In this document: positions 57,301 through 64,000 of the stretch, in pieces | How the letters are laid out: each line of letters starts with the position of its first letter | How positions within the stretch are numbered: the stretch's first letter is position 1 | Source: Locusta migratoria | Taxonomy: Eukaryota; Arthropoda; Insecta; Orthoptera; Acrididae | Direction: 5' to 3' | Length of the DNA: 64,000 bases | Assembly: GCA_026315105.1 (NCBI GenBank) | Contig: CM048750.1 | Coordinates: forward strand, 399,031,002 to 399,095,001 | Notes under the pieces: generated by a model | What the model was told of the DNA's origin: nothing | Database searches by the model: none | Seen by the model: the letters and a program-made list of their open reading frames with translations, nothing else | Program-made: the position numbers and the translations under genes

Positions 57301-58072
57301 CGACCTGACTGTCACAGTTGGGAAAATTCTGATTGTGAAAAACAGCCATGGAAGAATAAAGCCCCCAGTCGGCTTTAGAAATGTTCCAACTGGTGGGACG
57401 AGGAGATGGGGAATGATGCAGGAAGTGGATGATACAAGGGAAATGGTCACTTGAGTACGTGTCAGAAAGTGCATACCACTCAAACCGACCGGCAAGCTGA
57501 GGAGTGCATATTGCAAGGTCTATATGGGAATAGGTGTGTGTTGTGTCTGAAAGGAAGGTCGGTGCACCGGTGTTGAGGCAGACAAGATCGAGGTGTTGGA
57601 GAAGGTCCACCAAAAGGGAGCCTCTCTGACAAGGTGCCGGAGAGCCCCATAGGGGGTGGTGGGCATTGAAGTCGCCTACCAACACGAAAGGTGAAGGAAG
57701 CTGGTCAACAAGGTGTAGCACATCTGCCCTGGTAAGGGCAGATGACGATGGCGAATAGATATTACAGAGGGAAAAGGTAAATGTGGATAAAGTGATGCGG
57801 ACGGCAACTGCCTGTAGGTGAGTATGCAAGGAAATGGGATGGAAATATACGTCGTCTCGAAGGAGCATCAGAACCCCTCCATGGGCTGGGATACCTTCCA
57901 CGGGTGGCAGGTCGAACCGCACGGAGGTGTAGTGTGGAAAGTCTGCACGATCACTTGGACGCAACTTAGTTTCTTGAAGACAGACGATAAGGGGGCAGTG
58001 CAACCGAAGGAGTAGTTTTAACTCCTCCCGATTGGAACGAATGCCGCGAATATTCCATTGAAGGAGCGCCAT
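54389..58072 (-). pseudogene. LINE ORF2 (endonuclease, RT, RNase H) with one in-frame stop
   Basis: 1228 codons in one frame, with a single TAG at 55744-55742 (S-G-T-S, stop, G-A-D-R-T). A Trp codon (TGG) is the likely original. The start was chosen at MALLQWNIRG (58072) rather than the upstream Met at 58108, because LINE endonucleases begin with this block. Domains: endonuclease (CLQETKLRPSD, VLVGDFNAHHPLWGS, TYSSDHFP), RT (HENGVPQGSVLSVALFAIAI, SLFVDDFAIYCSA with catalytic FVDD), RNase H (IFIYTDGSKSTAGVG, NFTAELFALHQAVL, AICSDSLSALQSLKD, FLWVPGHVGVPGNEAAD), and a C-terminal cysteine motif (CSCGELLTVRHVLQTC). All catalytic residues look intact. ORF2 starts about 45 nt after ORF1 ends. Confidence 0.92.
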
Positions 58073-58114
58073 GATAAAAATGAAATAAGGATAAAAACCA
58101 ACTAGCAAGCGGGG

Positions 58115-59539
58115 TCACCTCGACGGCCGCTGAGGACCGGATTTCGAGGGAGCATTGCTATCGCCATCTAGTGGCAAAGGGTCATGTTCCATTGGTTCGA
58201 TCGACGCGTCTGCCACCTCCCGGAGTTGATCAGGAGGGGCAGGTTCCACCGCCGGTAGACGGCCGGGTGCCCGGCAAACGGAGCGTCCCGGTGAAACAGA
58301 AGACGGCCGAGGCCGGCAACTGTTGGATGGGATGACCAAAGAGTCACGCCGCGGCGAGGAAGGGGGGGGGCTGTTCGTTTTTGGAAGCCTTCTTAGAAGC
58401 ATGACGGGTTGAAGAAGCGGTTGACGATTGAGAAGTCTGAGTCTTGAGAAAATCTTCACGGACGGGTTCCCTTTTTGAACTCCAGGCAGCAGATTTGGGT
58501 GCCCGGGATGTGTGTGAACTGGTCGACAAATTCACGTAGAACGGGTAGAAGGGATCGGAGAGGTGGAACGAGCAATTTTCGGGCTAGCCGACCTGACGAC
58601 AGTGTCACTGAACGTTAAATCGCAAGTCTGAATGCCTACCTCATTAGTTGGTCTAGGGGAGGCGAGGACCTGGCTGAAAGTACCTGATGGGAGTACTGCG
58701 GGCTTCCTTCTAGCTAATAACTTCTGAGCGGCATAGGTCGAGACCTTCTCCTTCACGCGAATGTCTTGGATGACCCGCTCTTCTTTATAAACGGGGCAGT
58801 CCCGTGAAGAAGCAGCATGTTCACCCATGCAATTAATGCAGCGAGGGGATGGAGGTAGACATTCACCCTCATGAGCGTCCCTGCCACAGGTGGCGTACTT
58901 GGCTGCATTTGGATAAGATTTACTGGTATGATTGTACCTTTGGCAATGGAAGCAGCGTGTAGGATTTGGTATGTACGGGCGGACGGAAATGACCTCGTAG
59001 CCCGCTTTCACTTTCGATGGTAGGTCAACCTTGTCAAAAGTCAAGAAGACAGTACGGGTTGGCACGAGGTCATTGTTAATCTTTTTCATCACGCGATGAA
59101 CATCCGTGACTCCCTGATCGGACATATAGTTCAATATCTCCTTGTCCGATAACCCATCCAGTGATCTAGAAAACACTACCCCTCGTGAAGAGTTGAGGGT
59201 GCGGTGAGCCTCCACTTTCACAGGGAAAGTATGTACAAGGGTAGCTCGAAGTAACTTCTGCGTCTGGAATGCATTTTCTATTTCGAGCAACAAGGTCCCG
59301 TTGCGCTGCCTAGAGCAGGTCTTCAAGGGACCAGCGATCGCATCGACACCCTTCTGAATAATGAACGGATTTACTGCAGAAAAATCCTTATCGTCGGTAC
59401 GTGATACCACCAGGAACCTAGGAATGTTTGGCAATGCTTTCTGTGGCTGAGAATCATGTTTCCGCTTATGGGTCAGGGTTATAGATGATATGGAAGGTTT
59501 CATAGCGGAGGTGTCCCCCATGATTACCGGCGTCTCCAA
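58115..59539 (-). pseudogene. LINE ORF1 (zinc-knuckle protein) with two small frame shifts
   Basis: Starts METPVIMGDTSAMKPSISSI at 59539. RNA-binding region (FLVVSRTDDKDFSAVNPF; VHRVMKKINNDLVPTRTVF), then zinc knuckles CFHCQRYNHTSKSY, YATCGRDAHEGEC and CINCMGEHAASSRDC. Two cysteines of the knuckles are tyrosine here (TAT and TAC). The frame ends at a TGA at 58534-58532, continues in another frame (58531-58344), and returns to the first frame (to 58115, ending NAPSKSGPQRPSR). The return is at or near a run of G (58363-58371), so at least one indel is a homopolymer change. It binds element RNA in the family. Confidence 0.87.
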
Positions 59540-60123
59540 TGGCGCGCTCCTTTCTTGTGGGGGCCCTCACTGAAGGCGCACCCGCCTTAGGTGACTGTTC
59601 GCATCTCAGGTCACACCTCCCGAGAACGGACGGAGGGACCAATTGGCATGTTCGAAAGGTATCAGCTCGGGTAATCACCCCTCCCTGGGCCCGGCCTTTA
59701 CCAGGGGGTACGTACGTGCCCTACATGTCTACCCGGGGCGGGGAGTTACGCCTTACCCCGTCACCGGCTACGCAGAGCGTGGGTCGACCTTCAGACACGC
59801 ACAGGGAAGGAGGAAGGAGAGAAAGGGATGAAGGAGGAGGGAGAATCTCAAACGCCGAGGCGGAGATTAAAGGGTGAGTCAAGAACAAGGAGAAAGGAAA
59901 AATAGGAGAAGGCTGAAGAACAGGAAAGGAAGAGGACCAAGAAGAGAAGACAGGAAGCGAAAAAGAAACCGTTGACTGATGAAAAACGCCCGTCTCCGGG
60001 CGAAGGCACAAACCGGGGGGGAAAGAGGGAAGCGGCCTGGGACGGAAGAAAGGTCGCTTCGGCTCGGGGCCCCGTGCGCGCCACACACGTACCCACAAAA
60101 GAGCTGTGGGCCCCCTGGGGGGT
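59540..60123 (-). promoter_or_regulatory. GC-rich 5' untranslated region of the young LINE
   Basis: Markedly GC-richer than its AT-rich surroundings. It begins ACCCCCCAGGGGGCCCAC on the minus strand and has purine-rich tracts on the plus strand (59807-59970). LINEs of this group carry an internal polymerase II promoter here; that is inferred, since no specific promoter element was identified. Several long frames cross it, but they are consistent with low stop density in GC-rich DNA and show no domain. Confidence 0.6.
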
Positions 60124-60134
60124 GTTATAGGAGA

Positions 60135-61500
60135 GAGAACTCAAACATCGATCAAACACATGCACATACACACTGATGGGTGATTACTGCAACTATATAT
60201 AACAACCCTAGCAAATAGCAAGCATCACTTTACCAATAACCTTGAGTCAGCTTGATCTATTGACGCTGGATCTTGCTGGCGACTGGACGATGTTGAAGCA
60301 GTGGAGCTGAAATAGAATAAATTCTTCCACCTGAGAATCTCAATATGACCCATGAAGCAATATCGACATTTAACTATAATGGCCCCACTATCATGGCAGA
60401 TAGCAGTTGTCAGGTAAATGCTTTCAGTGTTGGCTAGGACATACACTCACAAACTCAAGTGCAAAATGTAAGTATTGAGTACAACTCTCCCCAGAATGGA
60501 ATTGCATAAACCACTAGCATGTCAGTACAGCCAATATTTTGGTGGCTGCCTAATCTCAAGTCTCAACCGAACAAGAATATAAAACGCAGCTGTTTTGCAG
60601 AATGAACAACTGCAACTGAGTTACTCTCTGGATCAACATGTGAAATTTTCAAAGTCTGCAATCCACTGCAGGAGGAAACCTCAGAAAAATTAAGTCCAAC
60701 AAACACTCAGGACTCATCCCATAAGAGTGATTTAAACTCTTCAGGTCCTATCTAAAAGAAAATGTCCAAACTAGCCGGAGCCTACTCGAGAATAGTGCAC
60801 CGACTCTTTGTCCACCCATGCGAAAACTTGGTGTCACTGCCCCCCTAAACTACCCTCCAGAGGATGCCACTGGAGACAACTGTCCTTTCGAAAATTTATC
60901 ACGGACAACGTTTCCCAGCCTTTTGCACTAAAAGGAATTTAAAGTCTTATCTAGCAAGCTCATAGCCCAAATAGCCACAGATAAAAGAGCAAAGTGGAAA
61001 GGGTACATGAAACACCAGACAAGAGAAGACTCCATTGCATGCTAAAATCCCACAGGATGCCAGGCAGTATATCACCCTAAAAAAATCAAGACCCGAGTCA
61101 GCCACTGGCTGTAATTCTGCAGACAGGGAAGGCTAACTGATACTTAGAAGATAACCTCCCCAAAGCCCTATACTAAGAGGCTCCATGATGATAGGAACAC
61201 CACGGAATGCAGCCCACACTGCCCGCTATCTAAAAGGGAAGCGATACATTATCATATGTTTTCCAGATAGTGGAGCCACCTCAGGTAGTGAGCTCACAGA
61301 CAGATAGGTTCTGCCTCGCAAACTGCCGCCATAAACGTGTTGCCAGCGAGCAGTTTCCCTGGGCAATGCCAGCCGAGCTCTGCCTTCTGCTGCCAGAGAT
61401 AGCGCCTAACAGCTAACGAATACAGTTCCCAAGAACAACGAGAAAATTGTCACCCAAGAAACATACTGCAGATTCACCAAACAGTACATTCTGAGGCACA
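60135..61500. other. no recognisable gene
   Basis: Mixed-composition sequence with no recognised coding motif on either strand. 60.7-61.4 kb is relatively GC-rich, with phrases such as GAGGCTCCATGATGATAGG, but no domain appears in any frame I read. Confidence 0.45.
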
Positions 61501-61505
61501 CCCTT

Positions 61506-62345
61506 ATGACATGCAATAATAAATTTTGGAAAAAAAGTAGTAGCAAATTACTCCCAACACACACAGCACACATAAAAGTACCAGAAAGAGAGAAAATAAA
61601 CGAACAAATAATTGACCACCCTACACAGCCTGTGGTCATTGTGTCTACAGTGACAAGCAACCCCTCTCCAAATATGCCAAAGGTCTCACTAAGGCCTTCA
61701 CTGACTGTAATTACCCTTCCAACCTTGTCCAGAAATGGATTTTACGTGCCCTGCTTGTCCAGTCACCCACCATCTCCCTCACTCCTAATGTCTGGCCAAA
61801 CACGAGCACCCCTCTTGCAACCCAGTACCACCCAGGACTGGAGCAATTAAACCATATTCTCTGCCAGGGTTTTGACTACCTCAGATCCTGCCCTGAAATG
61901 AGAAGTATTCTACCCAGCACCATCTCCACCCCTCTTACAGTGGTATTCCATCACCTACCAAATCTACATATTATCCTTGTCCATCCCTACTCTATTATTA
62001 CTCCCAACCCATTGCCCCATAGCTCTTAACCTATCCCTGCAATAGACCTAGATGCAAAATAGGTCTTATCCACCATCTCCCACCACTACCTACTCCAGTC
62101 CAGTCATATGCATTTCCTATCCATTAAAATGCAAGGCCACCTGTGGAAGCAGTCATATGACCTATAAACTGAGGTACAACCACAGTGTAGCTTCTACATG
62201 GGCATGACCAGTAACAGGCTGTGTGCCTGCATGAGTGGCCATTGTCAGACTGTGGTCTGGAGACAGTTCGGCCATCCTGTAGCAGAGCATGCAGCCCTGC
62301 ATGATGTGGTTCACTTCAATGACTGCTACACAGCCTCCTCTCGCT
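61506..62345 (+). pseudogene. PLE-B C-terminal region with decayed GIY-YIG endonuclease
   Basis: Plus strand in several frames. EQLNHILCQGFDYLR (61.84 kb) and VFHHLPNLHIILVHPYS (61.94 kb; compare PPNVHNILVRPY in the 23.8 kb copy) form the region before the nuclease. MGMTSNRLCACMSGHCQTVV with HPVAEHAALHDVVHFNDC (62198-62335) is the GIY-YIG core region, where Y-I-G reads Y-M-G. Clearly the same family as 23.76-24.25 kb. It ends directly before the terminal repeat at 62.4 kb. Confidence 0.68.
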
Positions 62346-62399
62346 TCTTCCTGTTTCCTTCACCTTGCTGCCTCCTCACCCCCCACTTATTGCTTCCAT

Positions 62400-62697
<298 letters not shown>

Positions 62698-62699
62698 TT

Positions 62700-64000
62700 C
62701 TCTAATTTCAGTTGTTTGATATTAAAGAAATATCACTTTGAGCAAGACCACTCTGTACATGTAAAATTTCTCTAAAGGATTGTCAAAATCTAAAACATTA
62801 AAACTGTCTCATGTAACTGTAACAAGTATCCCAATGATAGAAATGAAATTCATTTGTTGTATTTCACAAGTTAAAATTCGTTTATTGATGAAGAACCTGA
62901 GAAAAGTAGCTCGGATGAACACTAGAGGCAGCAATGGAGTGAATGCATTTGGCATGCAGCACTCCGGTTGAGAATACTGTCAACAGTGTTACCCACAAGG
63001 CCACAATAATTCACTTTAGACACAGCATTACCTATTCTTTGATGTGTATACTGTCCATATACTGCAACATCTCTTGCCAAACAGAAAAGCTATTAATACA
63101 GCTGCCTGTTTCAATTTATGGGTGGGTAATCTCTTTTCTTATGTGATCTGGGCTATTGAGGCACAAACCTCAAGAACATTTGCTTAGTAAATGCCTCATT
63201 CCCTACCAAAAAGTAATCCAAGGAATTACTTCAGTTGGTTACTAACTCTTTCCTATTGTCTGATGCAATTATAACTGTTTTGCTTTGTGTAAATTGATCA
63301 GTTGTAAAAGTGCTCTTTCTAATTTTTCATAGTTGAATAAATCAATTTAAATTCGACTTATAATTTTTACTGGTTTAGATTCTTTTTATGAGCCTTATTA
63401 TGGGATATGGTATACTGGTATTTATTTCATTTTGTTGGATTTGACATCTCTCAAACACTTCAAGAACCTCTTGATACACATTTACCAACTTGCAGTGTAA
63501 TAGGGTCTGGTTCTTGTTATAAGGGAGTGGTTTTGTGTCTAAGTCCACAGGATCACTTACTTGCTTCAGAATTATCTCTTGATGTACGTTATCTTCTAAG
63601 GAAGAGGTTGTGGTAGTCAGTTCCCCTCATCTGTGCACCTTCGTAAAGGTTAAAATTTCAATCACCTTTGGGAGAGAAGTGGGTGCAATTCAAAATTATT
63701 CTTCCTCTACTAAATAAATATGCCACTCTCTTTAACATGTATGTATAGCTCTTACAGCAACTGTGTCTGAACATTACACTAAGAGCATTACAAAAAAACT
63801 CTTCTCTTCCTTACAAATCAAAGAATACAAAGTATTTTGATATAATGATTCTCTTTGATGTTAGGAGCTGGGCTCTATTTGGCCATTCGCCCGCACACCT
63901 CCCCATACAGGTAGCGCAACGCTGACTTTCCACTCACGCATCCATCCAGTCATCTCAGCATACTGAAATAACTCACTGCAAAAAGTTTACTTCCCTTGTT
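62700..64000. other. no recognisable gene
   Basis: AT-rich. The frame 63407-63616 (69 codons) has no recognised domain. The last 120 bases are GC-richer, with GGCCATTCGCCCGCACACC, but unidentified. Confidence 0.5.

Larger units (their letters stand above)
54238..60123 (-). mobile_element. near full-length I-superfamily LINE, young copy
   Basis: About 5.9 kb on the minus strand, flanked by an 11-bp target duplication GTTATAGGAGA (54227-54237 and 60124-60134). Minus-strand order: GC-rich 5' untranslated region from 60123; ORF1 with zinc knuckles; ORF2 with endonuclease, RT and RNase H; short 3' region; and a tail ending CCACAAAAAAAAATCAA. ORF2 is uninterrupted except for one in-frame TAG; ORF1 has a short out-of-frame segment. 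The retained structure and exact duplication point to a recent insertion. Confidence 0.93.

Noticed and set aside
59721..60171. Long open frames in the GC-rich block as genes
   Set aside because: They overlap one another in several frames, contain low-complexity Arg/Pro/Leu/Phe sequence and lie in the LINE 5' untranslated region.

Overview
The window looks like a large, repeat-rich eukaryotic nuclear genome, most likely an insect. An orthopteran such as a locust or grasshopper would fit, but that is inferred from the repeat content and not proven. There is no bacterial-style gene organisation. The only host gene I can support is a transient receptor potential (TRP) channel on the + strand, most like the TRPN/NompC type. 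Two of its 3'-part exons are present (43752-44102 and 51381-51506). They are joined by canonical splice sites in matching phase across a 7.3 kb intron. Almost everything else is transposon sequence that could sit in introns of this gene or between genes.

Region by region. 1-2705 has no recognisable gene, only a fold-back terminal repeat at 2.04-2.40 kb. 2706-7490 is a complete but decayed Ty3/Gypsy retrotransposon with two LTRs. 7.5-10.2 kb is mostly blank apart from a Tc1-like remnant. 10.2-12.2 kb is a minus-strand non-LTR (LINE) remnant. 12458-17650 is a minus-strand BEL/Pao element with LTRs and a perfect 5-bp target duplication, carrying a LINE 3' end inside it. 17.75-20.28 kb is a minus-strand Gypsy 3' half. 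20.29-21.78 kb is the 5' half of a CR1-like LINE with an esterase-type ORF1. 21.8-25.6 kb is a mosaic of LINE pieces, a Penelope-like element (PLE-B) and a Gypsy 5' end.

25.6-29.1 kb is AT-rich with microsatellites. About 29.95-37.2 kb is one minus-strand LINE, split by a 4.1 kb composite Penelope-like element (PLE-A, 30264-34376) with a 14-15 bp target duplication, and by a second AT-rich, tandem-repeat insertion (35.25-36.84 kb). 37.8-40.2 kb holds Tc1 and mariner remnants. 40.66-42.33 kb is another minus-strand LINE. 43.75-51.51 kb is the TRP exon pair, whose intron holds a Tc1 remnant and an old I-like LINE. 52.76-53.6 kb is PLE-B reverse transcriptase. 54238-60123 is a nearly full-length, young I-superfamily LINE with an 11-bp target duplication, whose ORF2 is interrupted by a single TAG. 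61.5-62.7 kb is a PLE-B 3' end with TG/AG microsatellites. The rest is blank.

Two points deserve most attention. First, the terminal repeats of both Penelope families contain hammerhead-ribozyme-like cores (CTGATGA, a short stem, then GAAA), and one of these terminal repeats is scattered many times through the window. Second, the nesting order can be read from the target duplications. I did not find a clearly new biological system. The best candidates for novelty are the ribozyme-like ends and the inverted/tandem Penelope dimer.
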